A DNA stretch of 64,000 nucleotides from Talaromyces rugulosus (Eukaryota > Ascomycota > Eurotiomycetes > Eurotiales > Trichocomaceae): contig NC_049563.1 of the NCBI RefSeq assembly GCF_013368755.1, positions 620,001-684,000 on the forward strand, given 5' to 3'. The position numbers and the translations under genes are program-made. The notes below the pieces were generated by a model, which saw nothing but the letters and a program-made list of their open reading frames with translations, ran no database searches and was not told where the DNA came from. How positions within the stretch are numbered: position 1 is the stretch's first letter; the number at the start of each line of letters is the position of its first letter. Positions 37,301 to 47,234 of the stretch are shown here, one piece after another.

Positions 37301-37713
37301 CCTCGTCTGTTCAAGTCTTCCACCCTCTAAACCTTCATCCCACGTCGTGGGAGGCCATAAAACCGACTGTCTCGGACGAGCTGCTTAAACTTTCCGGGAC
37401 AAAGCTTGAATCTATACCTCTCTCTGAGTGGGTGGACAGAATCCGTCAACACATGGAGAAGATTGCGGGCAGTCACCAGGCTCTTGCTGAGGGCGAAGTA
37501 GAGTCCTTTGTTGAGAAGGTTCCCGCAGTAAAACTGCTTGATTTCTATCAGACGCTCGTCGACAATAGTCAAGGATCGAATGCAGAGGGTCGAAACGTGT
37601 TTTCAACTGCGAAGGCTGCAAACGCCAGTCAGAAGCTGCAGGGTGTGGATGGAGTGAGAGACGAGTGGGTTCGAAAATGGACTCGAGAGTGGATTTCATC
37701 AGCAAAACAGTAG
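34342..37713 (+). CDS. NRPS-like A-T-R enzyme (adenylation - thiolation - terminal reductase)
   Basis: Four exons (34342..34641, 34695..34933, 34993..35155, 35209..37713) give 1068 aa, the normal length for fungal A-T-R proteins. Adenylation: HTSGSTGFPKP near residue 180 (P-loop), NQYGATELG, GRADDIIVFLNGEK, and the A10 Lys in RTGKGTIQ. Thiolation: LRGIDSLQ with Ser near 598. Reductase: TGSTGVIGSYV near 680 (NADPH loop), SSFSSVGSF, and YVGSK near 838 (catalytic Tyr/Lys). There is no condensation domain. These enzymes activate a carboxylic acid with ATP, load it on the carrier and release it reductively as an aldehyde, sometimes an alcohol. All core motifs look intact. It shares the cluster with the PKS, whose released acid is a natural candidate substrate. 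An in-frame upstream ATG at 34303 seems less likely. Confidence 0.92.
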
Positions 37714-37807
37714 TTTTATATAGTATTGCATCAATTGATGCTATAGGCTGATGTATAATGAAAGATTTATCTTGAGGTGACTAGTTTTTAAATATACATT
37801 GACACCA

Positions 37808-39946
37808 TCATTCGGCGAGATCACCCCAGAACTCCTTTAGATCTTCCACACGCCATGTTGTTCTCCAGCCGCTCTCCTTTTCGATTTTCTTGAGAAGATC
37901 TGCAATGGCCTGGTGTTCGCTTGGATGGCTCATCCATTGGCCTGCTATCCACAGCGGTTGGATACTATTGGTCCAAGCGCCGTGGTGGTCGTTGCTCATG
38001 GATATTCCACAAATCTGTCTGGCATGCCACAGAATCGAGCGCGGCTTCTGGTCGAGGCGAAGAGAAGTCGGCTTGGTTTGCAGCATTAGCATCGCGGCGG
38101 TATGATAAAGTTGGTTTCCGGATACCCCGGCCGGGTTGCTGAAGAGGACAGTCGGGAATGGACTGATGGATGACAGGGCAATGCTCATGATCGGTTTCAT
38201 CTTTTCTGGCCGCTTAGCCTCCCAGTCACACGCATAGCGCCATAGCTTCAACCATCGATCTGCGAATACTCGGTCACCGAGGCTATTGCGAGTGCGTGCA
38301 GCTCGCCCTAGAAGCTGGAATGGCGCCACCAGGTCGAGCACCTGCGCCAAGAGATAAACAGCGTGGTTGGCGTATGTGTCGTAACCAGTCGTGGACTGAA
38401 AGAGGCTAATATCACTATCAAGGTCGACCCCAGGGACCCAACGACTGATAGGAATAAGGGTCTTGGTGGAAGAAATCAAACCGCCGCATACATCCATGCG
38501 CGCAAAACACCAGAAAAGGGCCTCCTCAACGCCACCGACAAAGCCATTGATACCAACAGCTTGCATTAGGCTTGCACATCCGTCTAGATGCCGTTGCCAT
38601 GCTTTCGGTGCACAGCTGAGCATTTCCAAAACACAGAGAACGACGCAGGAGGCGATGACGGCAGTGCTTCGTGTAGGAAGTTGAGGTAAGAGAAGATGGA
38701 TGGCTTGGTGATATAGTAAAAGACTACGCTCAGTCGGCAATTCAGAGTGTTTCAACTCTAATTGTCGTGCGGACAGCGCTAGCATCGAATATCCAAGATG
38801 GTCATGCGATCGTGCCATTATCGGTAGGGTGTATTGGAAATGGCGTTCGTTATCAAATTTATCCAACCATGGAGAGATCTCATCGAGCCAGTTCTTCCAT
38901 AAAAGATATTCATCTTCCTTGGATAGCTCTGAAGGTACATTTTCATTAGCGACCTTGGGTCCTTCCTGGCGGTTTCTACTTTCTGCAGACATAGGCGTTT
39001 CAAATTGTTCGTTTCTGGCCAGTGATTTGAAAGGATCTGCAGTATAATCGGGAGTACCACGCCGGGTCGGCGCGCATGACTTAACTTCTAGAATTAGATG
39101 GTTTCTCAGAGTAGAATGTAACTCTAGGTACTCAGACCCCGGCAGGAAAATGCCGTCCTCATAGCGGACATCAGGGGAAGAGTAGAAAGAGTCCCAGTAG
39201 CCAGGGAAGGATTGTGGCAATGGCGGTTCAACCGCATCAGAGACACTATCCTCGCCCAAAGCATTTGGCCGAGGCTGTAAGATATGTCGAAGCCAACTAT
39301 GGTTATTTTCTGAACTCTCGTGTGCATTTAGCGGAACGGACGAAGTGGGTGTCAATGAAATTGGCGTTTCTGTGTGTGGTAGACTAGAGTGGGCCATATC
39401 AAAAAATTGTTCCCGAGATTGATCTCTGGGAGCTTCAATATTTGATACCGTTCCATTGACTGGCATAGTACGTGTGCTGGTATGCTGTGGCTGTACGACA
39501 TGGTGCGCCGTAGCATCCTCATTTTCTCCTTCAAACCCCAGGGCCTGCTCCGAGGGCGATGTCGCATCTGGAGTGAGGAACTCGCCAGAAGGAGAAAATT
39601 GATGATAGTCCCGTATAACCTCCGAAGTCACATCCATGATCCTGAATCGTTTCGGCGTGCGATACTCAGCATCAGCACGGTCTTGTCTATCCACAGAGAA
39701 ATGTCCCTGCTTCACCGTTTGGGTATTTTCAGCCCGGAAGGTGACTCGCATCCCCCATAGGCATGTTTCATCTTTTCTCTGGCAAGCCAGACACGCAGGC
39801 TTGCCCTCATCACATTTCCGTCGCCTTTTGCGGCAGTTCAGACATCCTGTTCTGGTTCGCTTGCGTTTCCTATCTTCGTCTCCTTCGTCTAGTAATGGTG
39901 AGCTGGGATAAGTGTCTTCTTCTCGTTGTTGCGTAGCCACTTGCAT
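37808..39946 (-). CDS. Zn2Cys6 transcription factor with fungal_trans-type C-terminus; likely cluster regulator
   Basis: A single exon of 712 aa. The zinc cluster near residues 35-62 has all six cysteines (CLNC, RKRRRKC, CLAC, C) preceded by a KRKRTRTG basic arm. A long polar Ser/Pro-rich linker follows. The C-terminal half is helical, with DEISPWLDKF, LSARQLELK and ARMDVCGGLIS, matching the fungal-specific regulator middle domain of ARCA-like factors (fungal_trans_2). It is convergent with the A-T-R gene, only 94 bases apart, which suggests it belongs to that cluster. Its promoter (39947-40290) contains a degenerate direct repeat. Targets are not shown by sequence. Confidence 0.88.
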   Translation of the reverse strand: MQVATQQREEDTYPSSPLLDEGDEDRKRKRTRTGCLNCRKRRRKCDEGKPACLACQRKDETCLWGMRVTFRAENTQTVKQGHFSVDRQDRADAEYRTPKRFRIMDVTSEVIRDYHQFSPSGEFLTPDATSPSEQALGFEGENEDATAHHVVQPQHTSTRTMPVNGTVSNIEAPRDQSREQFFDMAHSSLPHTETPISLTPTSSVPLNAHESSENNHSWLRHILQPRPNALGEDSVSDAVEPPLPQSFPGYWDSFYSSPDVRYEDGIFLPGSEYLELHSTLRNHLILEVKSCAPTRRGTPDYTADPFKSLARNEQFETPMSAESRNRQEGPKVANENVPSELSKEDEYLLWKNWLDEISPWLDKFDNERHFQYTLPIMARSHDHLGYSMLALSARQLELKHSELPTERSLLLYHQAIHLLLPQLPTRSTAVIASCVVLCVLEMLSCAPKAWQRHLDGCASLMQAVGINGFVGGVEEALFWCFARMDVCGGLISSTKTLIPISRWVPGVDLDSDISLFQSTTGYDTYANHAVYLLAQVLDLVAPFQLLGRAARTRNSLGDRVFADRWLKLWRYACDWEAKRPEKMKPIMSIALSSISPFPTVLFSNPAGVSGNQLYHTAAMLMLQTKPTSLRLDQKPRSILWHARQICGISMSNDHHGAWTNSIQPLWIAGQWMSHPSEHQAIADLLKKIEKESGWRTTWRVEDLKEFWGDLAE

Positions 39947-40290
39947 GATTATGCTATTTCAAACCATTATACATCCGGGAACAATTAATTGATCACTCGA
40001 GGCATGCGATCATATGATAATTACGGTAGTACGTAGGTGATAGGCACATCGATCTGTGGAACGAAAAGTACCGTGGAGGCAAACCCCTGTGGGGCTGTGG
40101 AGATTTCCGAGAAAGGAAAATACAAGCACCGCGACATTTTGTTCCCGCTTATTATTGGCCATCGGGAGATTTCCGGAAAGGGATACTATGAACAATTGAC
40201 TTTTTGGAAAACCGTGGAGAGTTAATAATAATAAGATGTATAATATATCAAATTTCGAAAACTCCTTGAGAAATGTTTCCAGGTTAAAAT
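39947..40290 (-). promoter_or_regulatory. Promoter of Zn2Cys6 regulator with a degenerate direct repeat
   Basis: Two copies of GGAGATTTCCG followed by GAAAGG occur on the + strand, starting near 40099 and 40165, within the region upstream of the regulator and downstream of the sugar porter. Each contains a short TTTCCGGAAA-like partial palindrome. Function is inferred only from position. Confidence 0.35.
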
Positions 40291-42000
40291 CTAGCTTTCG
40301 TGCTTGACAAACTCCACCTGTAGCGATTCGCCATACAATTTCTTCTCTGTAGCGGGCAATGGACCAGGTCCCTCACTTTCGTCCATACTGGGCTTCCAGT
40401 GAAGCAGAATCTTGTCTCCAGTAAACAGCTTATCTATGTCTTCCAACGACAAGTTCCGCGTCTCAGGGTAGTAAAAGTAGATTAGTGGAAGGAAGCAGAA
40501 ATTGAAAACAGCAAAATAGACGTAGGTATGCCAGCCAATATTCCTGATGCTCACGGGGGTGATCTCGACGACGAGGAAGGTGAAGATCCAGTTGGAGGCG
40601 GTAGCAAGAGCTGCAGCACGTGTGCGGATTGCCAGGGGGGCGTACTCGGCAGGCACTACATTCACGTTAGCTATGGCTGGGGGTTTAAGGAATTTTCAAT
40701 AGCTTACAGAGCCATGGAATGGCCAGAAGGCCAACCGCAAAGAAAAAGTTGAAGAGGAAGAGCATCACAGAAGCGACAATACCAGCTGATTTGCCCCCAT
40801 TCGACACTGTCCCAGCTAGGATAGCCATACAAGCGCACTGGCCGGCAGCAGCAAAAAGCATGAGCTTTCGACGACCCAGTCTGTCGATAACCCAGATAGG
40901 TACCAGTGAGGAAAGAAAGTAAGCAATTCCATTGAATCCGGCAAGAAGAAGAGACAGGTTATGTGAAAGGCCAACAGATTCCTCGAAAATGACAGGTGCG
41001 TACTAAAGAAGATTATATTAGAGATGGCACACATAGTTTTGAAGGAGACCATACATATGTGATAAGATTTATACCCGATATTTGTTGCATAAACTGTCCG
41101 CCAATGCCCAGAAGCGTTCGATACAGGAATTTCTGTTCGCCATTCTTGAGCATGGTTCTGAAACTTCCTCCAGAGGCAGCCTCGCGTTCTTCCTGAATGG
41201 CGTATACTATTTCCGAGATATCCCGGTTTAACTTTGGGTCATCGATGTCGATTTCTTCGGCATTTGGCTGAATAGACCACAGTATTTGTTTTGCCTCATC
41301 GTGACGGTCATGGGCGACAAGCCATCTCGGCGACTCCGGGAGTACCAGAATACCAGCGAAAGTGAGCACAGCGAAGAAAACCTGAAAGGCAATGGGAAAG
41401 CGAAATTGGGCATCGTTGTCTACGAAGCTCATTCCATAGTCGACCCAGTATGAAAGAGCGACTCCAAAGATGTTGATGGCTAGCTCAATGCAAAGACCTT
41501 TTCCTCGACTACTTGCCTTCATCAACTCGGAATGCCAGACGGCTATGGTTGAGTGATGGTTAGTCTAGGGCTAGTTTTATAGATATGAGAATATGCTACT
41601 CACGAATAGTACTCGTGTTCATGCCATTGCCAATACCAGCCACAATTCGCCCGACGATCATCTGGGGAATGCCATACGACGTGGCTTGGAGAGCAGCGCC
41701 AACGCTCAGAACTGCACTGCCAATCAAGATGCACATTCGTCGACCGATTCTTTCCCCAACAAGCATACAGATAATAGCACCGAAAAAGCAGCCGATTTCA
41801 TAGATAGCAACCACTGTCCCCTGCAAAGAAGAACTTCCATTGCCGGTACTTGTGGTGTCGATTTCCGGAAAAGTCTTTGTAAAGGCGGTGCCAGTGAGAA
41901 GGCCGGACATCACACCCTGGTCATACCCAAATAGCAGGAAACCAGAACCTGCGACGGCCGTGATGGCCCAGTTCAAACGGCGACCAACAAGGAAGCTCAT
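40291..42000 (-). CDS. MFS sugar porter family transporter
   Basis: Four exons (42000..41604, 41542..41055, 41002..40708, 40655..40291) encode 514 aa. Sugar porter signatures in order: GYDQGVMSGLL in TM1, GERIGRR after TM2, SRGKGLCIELAIN, LPESPRWLVAHDR after TM6, QQISGINLITYYAP in TM7, DRLGRRKLM, and PETRNLSLEDIDKLF after TM12. It should move a hexose, pentose, polyol or sugar acid across the plasma membrane with protons. The substrate cannot be read from sequence. It is the first of a group of carbon-metabolism genes to the right, so feeding that pathway is plausible. Alternatively it may belong to the PKS cluster, though exporters there are usually DHA-type MFS. Confidence 0.9.
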
Positions 42001-42650
42001 GGTGGCGGGTGGGTCAACAAGAGAGGCAATAATTATAGAACGATAACGTACTGCCAGCTACTTAAGCAAGCGGGCCGGGCAGCGGCTTATATACCGATTT
42101 TGAGCTCTATGACGAGGGCATCTCAATTCTCGATATGTATGTACGGGAAACTTTCCCTGTCGGCAAATTCTCCGGCTGCCACGCGGAGGCGACCCCAGGA
42201 ACGGGTGAATTTTACCCATGTCTTTGTGGGGAGGACAGACTAAGAATTCTTTTGCCGGAGTAGAAGTTGCAAGCGGTGCGCTGTGAGGCAAAGAGAAAAT
42301 CTGTGGTCGGATGTGGAGAAGGACGTGCCTCGCATGAGTCGCATCGCGGCCACAGGCGCTTGCAATTCCCCTTTTGGCAGAAGTAGATGATCCACCATTG
42401 TTAGAAATCTGCCTCGTCCCGGACCTGAAACGCTTGCATTGGACTTTTCTCTTAATCTTTCTATTTCCTTGGGAGGACCTTATTTAGTAAATTGGCCATT
42501 GCGGTCTAGGAAATTAATTGGCTATCATACAAACTGTACCAACTGCCGGTCTGGCATAAGTTCGGCAAAATAATGGTAACCAAGTATTCGTATTTCGTCT
42601 AAAATTAATTCATGTCTAATCTCTTACCAGATCTATACTAGTTTATTACT
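42001..42650. other. Promoter of sugar porter, 3' region of SDR gene
   Basis: 650 bases. A GTGGGGAG word at about 42226 fits the CreA consensus (SYGGRG), a common glucose-repression site, though such words are frequent by chance. No gene seen. Confidence 0.4.
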
Positions 42651-43640
42651 TCATGCAGAGGCACAGTGGCCCCCATCAACACGCAAGTCTGCACCGGTCA
42701 TGAAAGAACTGCCCTCCGAAAGAAGGAACACTGCTGGCGCCTTGAAGTCCTCTGGCGTACCAAGTCTTCCGAGTAAAGCACCGGCCATCCAGATTTTCTC
42801 GACTTCTGGATTGGCGTCGAGAAGAGCGTTCGTCATGTCGGTTTTGATATACTGCTTTTATATTAGCATCAAGTAGTTAAATACGTAGTAGTATATTTCA
42901 TCAACTCACGCCTGGAGACAAGGTATTGACTCGGATTCCATGTGTTCCCCATTCTTGTGCAACAGAGCGGCACATTTGATGGACAGCCGACTTGCTAGCG
43001 TTGTATGCAGTGCATGTGAGGCCCTTTCTAGAGTCAGAACACCTTCTAGTAAAATAATGGCAAAGTACGCGTAGCCTACCCTGTTTGCGATCTGACCAGA
43101 CATGCTAGCAATGAGCACAATACTTCCGCCTTGCTTCTGGTCGACAAAAATGCGCGCGGCTCTCTTGGCTGTGAGGAAAGATCCTGTGACATTGACGCGT
43201 AGAATCCTCTCAAAGTCTTGTGCATCGTATTCTAGAGCTGGCACTTGTTGTTGTATACCCGCACATGCAACAATCCCCGAAAACGGGGCTCCCTTTGTAG
43301 TCGCCTCTTGTGCAATAGTCTCAAGTTTGTTGGTTGTCTCGATCTCGCTAGTCACATCGCATTGGTGGTAAGAAATCGTCAGATTGGATACATTAGCCAA
43401 TTTCTGGAGACTGGCCCATTCTTGCTCCGATGGTGCCGGCAATATATCAAGGCAGGCTACATGCCCGCCAGCCTCAATCACAGCAAAAGCTAGCGACATA
43501 CCAAGGCCACGGCCGCCACCGGTAATCGCAATAGTCTTGCCATGTAGGGCGAAGAGGTAAGGGACCGATTGCGTCTGGCTAGGATTCTGAGTCGGGGTCG
43601 GAGAAGATGGCATGGTCTCGATAACAGCTGTGGGCGCCAT
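42651..43640 (-). CDS. Short-chain dehydrogenase/reductase, sorbose/xylulose reductase-like
   Basis: Three exons (43640..43080, 43023..42910, 42851..42651) give 291 aa. The Rossmann loop is TGGGRGLG near residue 40. The second SDR motif is VACAGI, with Cys in place of the usual Asn. Catalytic Ser is in LIASMSG, and Tyr/Lys in YNASK. The C-terminus GADLRVDGGH is typical of classical SDRs that reduce ketoses or oxidise polyols (Sou1, L-xylulose reductase, arabinitol dehydrogenase types). It lies divergent from the transketolase-like gene with a 759-base shared promoter, which supports a joint sugar/polyol role. Cofactor preference is not certain. Confidence 0.87.
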
Positions 43641-44399
43641 GTTGATTGATTCTCGGATGCGATGGTAGTAGATTGAGGACAGCCGGATTGCAGAAGTTGA
43701 GTTTGACTGCGATCAATTAATAGTTGTAATCTGGTCTGGTAGTTGTCGATTGATGACGGGAGACTTCTCGGGAAAAAGGTAGATTTATACACCGGAATAT
43801 TCTTTTCTGAGCTAACCAACAGCTATCAGCTGGCATATGTAGCTCAAAAACTTTTAGTTACAAATACACTGAATCACCGGTTGAGGATCCAGTCCAGTCA
43901 GGTCTCCACCTGCCTGAAGCTGCATTCTAACTATCAGTCTCATTGATTACCGGAGCCACACGATGGAAATCTCTCGTTTGGATTGGACAGACCGATTGAA
44001 AACTCTACAGGAACAAAAATCTATTTTTTTTCTGCCGTGTGACAAGTGGCTGCGTTGCATATGGAGAATGGTAACGAGGTGCTATTTCTTTCCTATTTCC
44101 GAAATCGGTAATCTTAGCCGCTATGCACCCCATATTTCCCGAACAGGGCTGCCGTACCGCCGCTGCCAGCTACCCAGCGAGCTGTGGAGAGCTACCTGTG
44201 GATCAACAGCGATATAGAAAGTCTGCCGACCTTCGGTGTGATCCGGCTGTGGATTGTGTCCATGTATGACCGATAGTTATTTAAATGTGACTTGGCTACC
44301 TCTGCTTGCATTGAACCCATCGGACAAACACACATGTGCACTTTACCATTGTCTTTGACATCCTGGACCGTGGTACATCTCAACCTGTGACTCTATACA
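43641..44399. other. Shared divergent promoter, SDR and transketolase-like genes
   Basis: 759 bases. An ATTTCCGAAAT palindrome at about 44095 resembles the repeat upstream of the 39946 regulator. No gene seen. Confidence 0.4.
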
Positions 44400-46784
44400 A
44401 TGTCTGCAGTTGAACACAATACCAATGGCTTGTCCCATCAGATCGTGGTCCCTAGCCAGGACCGAGAAAAAATCCACCTCGCGTTACGAACTATCCGATG
44501 TCTAGTCGCTGATTTGTGTGAACAATACAAAGGCGGCCATCCGGGGTAAGTACTAACCAAACGAACATCGTCGGCTACGAAAAAAAGGATAAAAAACTGA
44601 CAAGGTGTAGAGGTGCCATGGGGATGGCTGCTATCGGTATATCGCTCTGGAAGTATGCTATGAAGTACTCTCCCTCAAACCCGCAATTCTTCAACCGTGA
44701 CCGGTTTGTTCTCTCAAATGGACACACTTGTCTCTTTCAATACATCTTCCTTCACCTAAGTGGCTACACTGCCATGACAATGGACCAATTAAAATCATAC
44801 CATTCAACTCGGACAGATTCCATCTGCCCCGGCCACCCCGAGATTGAAAACGACGGTATTGAGGTGACGACGGGGCCTCTCGGACAAGGCATTGCAAATG
44901 CGGTCGGTTTGGCCATGGCAACGAAACACCTTGGGACAGTCTACAACCGACCTGGATTTTCTCTTGTGGACAACACTACATGGTGTATGATTGGCGATGC
45001 TTGTCTTCAAGAGGGTGTTTCCCTGGAAGCAATCCAGCTTGCAGGCCACTGGAAATTAAACAACTTGGTCGTTATCTATGACAATAACCAGGTAAAATCT
45101 GCACAAGAAGAGCTCTGGAGGCAAAAAAAAGCTCACAATAGCTACACAGGTGACCTGCGACGGCAGTGTCGACATTTGCAACACAGAAGATGTCAATACC
45201 AAGATGCGCGCCTGTGGTTGGAATGTCCTAGATGTTGAAGACGGCTGCTATGACGTTGAAGGGATTATAGCCGCTTTTAACAAAGCTCGTTCCAGTACAG
45301 ATAAGCCAACATTTATCAATGTACGAACCGTTATTGGCGTTGGAAGCAAGGCCGCCGGAGATGCCAAAGCACATGGGGCAGCGTTTGGAGCAGATGACGT
45401 GACAAACATTAAGCGTATCTTCGGCATGAATCCCGAAGAGCATTTTGTCGTCTCTGAAGAGGTTTACAGTTATTTTAGAGACGCTGAAAACAGAGGCAAA
45501 GCATTGGAAGTCAACTGGCAACAGCTCTTGGAGGGCTACTCTAAGGAGTATCCAGAATTACATGGTGAATTTAAGCGCAGGGTGGAAGGAAAGTTGACGG
45601 TAGAAGATTGGTCGCGGTTGATACCTTCCAAAGAAGATTTCCCAACCTCGCCAACGCCGTCAAGAAAGTCTGCCGGGCTTTGCTGCAATCCTTTGGCCTC
45701 GCAGGTACAGAACCTCATGGTGGGAACGGCGGATCTGACGCCCTCGGTGAACATGGCATGGAAAGGAAAGATCGACTTCCAAAATGTGAGTTTGAAAATA
45801 TAACTTCTCAAATAGTCAACACTTTCTGATATGTCTACAGCCTGATTTGAAAACAACGTGTGGTATTAACGGTGATTACACTGGCCGTTATATCCACTGG
45901 GGAATCAGGGAGCATGCCATGGCTTCGATATCAAATGGATTAGCGGCCTTTAACAAAGGAACAATCCTCCCAGTAACCTCTAGCTTCTTCATGTTTTACA
46001 TTGTAAGTGCCATTTTCTTCAACTTTAAAATACAATGCTAACAAGACAGTACGCTGCTCCCGGTGTCCGAATGGGCGCCCTACAAGGCCTCCAGCAAATT
46101 CACATTGCCACTCACGATTCCATTGGGACAGGAGAAGATGGGCCAACCCATCAGCCAATTGCGCTAGCAGCTCTCTATCGCGCAATGCCGAACATTTTCT
46201 ATATCCGCCCATGCGATAGTGAAGAAACAGCCGGAGCCTTTATTACCGCGCTTCAAGCAACTTCCACTCCAAGCATCATCTCTTTGTCTCGTCAAAACCT
46301 AGAGCAATACCCGCAGCACTCCTCTCGTGATGGAGTGCAGCGAGGTGCATACGTGTTTGTCGAAGAAGAAGATGCCGATGTGACCCTGATTGGTATCGGT
46401 GCAGAGATGGTATTTGCTATGCGAACACGGCAACTTCTTCAACGGCGTTTTAACATCAAGGCTCGTGTGGTTAGTTTCCCCTGCCAGCGTCTTTTCGAAC
46501 AGCAGAGCATTGAGTATAAACGGGAGGTGCTCCAATATCGATCAAAGGCACCAAGAGTCGTTATTGAAGCCTATGCTGTAAATGGTTGGGAAAGATATGC
46601 GGATGCAGGTTTCTCGATGGCTTCTTTTGGACATTCACTCCCTGGAGCAGCGGCATACAAGTATTTTGGATTTGATGAAGAAATCATCGCGCCGGAAGTG
46701 GTACATTTAGTTGAAGACGTTCGGCGGGAAGGTATTGAGAGCTTGAGGGGCGAGTTCAGAGACTTGAATCCAGTGCACCATTAA
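44400..46784 (+). CDS. Transketolase / dihydroxyacetone-synthase-like enzyme
   Basis: Five exons (44400..44545, 44611..45091, 45150..45785, 45841..46002, 46050..46784) give 719 aa, near the dihydroxyacetone synthase length. Visible signatures: YKGGHPGGAMGMAAIG at the start of the TPP domain, LSNGHTCLFQY, GPLGQGIANAVGLA, and the TPP motif GDACLQEGVSLEA ending in DNNQ. IHWGIREHAM holds the catalytic Glu, followed by HDSIGTGEDGPTHQP of the pyrimidine domain and a C-terminal transketolase domain. The enzyme moves two-carbon ketol units between sugars and aldehydes using thiamine diphosphate. A peroxisomal PTS1 tail is not present (ends PVHH). It is probably not the housekeeping transketolase but an accessory paralogue acting with the SDR, aldolase and transporter. 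Confidence 0.88.
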
Positions 46785-47234
46785 GGATGCCACCCTATTA
46801 AGGGTAATTAATCTGGTATATAAATAATATATCTACCAGTTGCCAAGGCGACCGGGCATTGAGTCAGCAATGTAACTTGACAAACTCAGATACGGCAACT
46901 TCGGCATCTTGTAGGAGGACATAGCACTTGGGAGGGAGGGAGGTTAACTCCTCCCCCTCCTATTCCCAGAGACTATAACGTGTCATGTCATTTGTTGCAT
47001 TGGTCTCATATTCCCCTCCAGTAATTCTATCACAGTATGCTTCACTAGTAGAAATGTATATTTTTTTTGCCAAACTTCCCTATCATTTTCTAAGACATGG
47101 CTGTTCCTTTGTCCCTCTTTCTCAATCCTTCTCAATTTCCGTGACCCATTGGGAGAGGCAGAGGATGAAGCCTTTCGCTTTTAAGATTTGGGCCATGGTT
47201 GTCCCCGTGTCTCTGCGATTTCACGAAACGCCAA
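46785..47234. other. Convergent 3' region
   Basis: 450 bases between the ends of the transketolase-like gene and the F-box gene. A GGAGGGAGGG/CTCCCCCTCC stretch lies at 46915-46965. Nothing coding seen. Confidence 0.5.
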
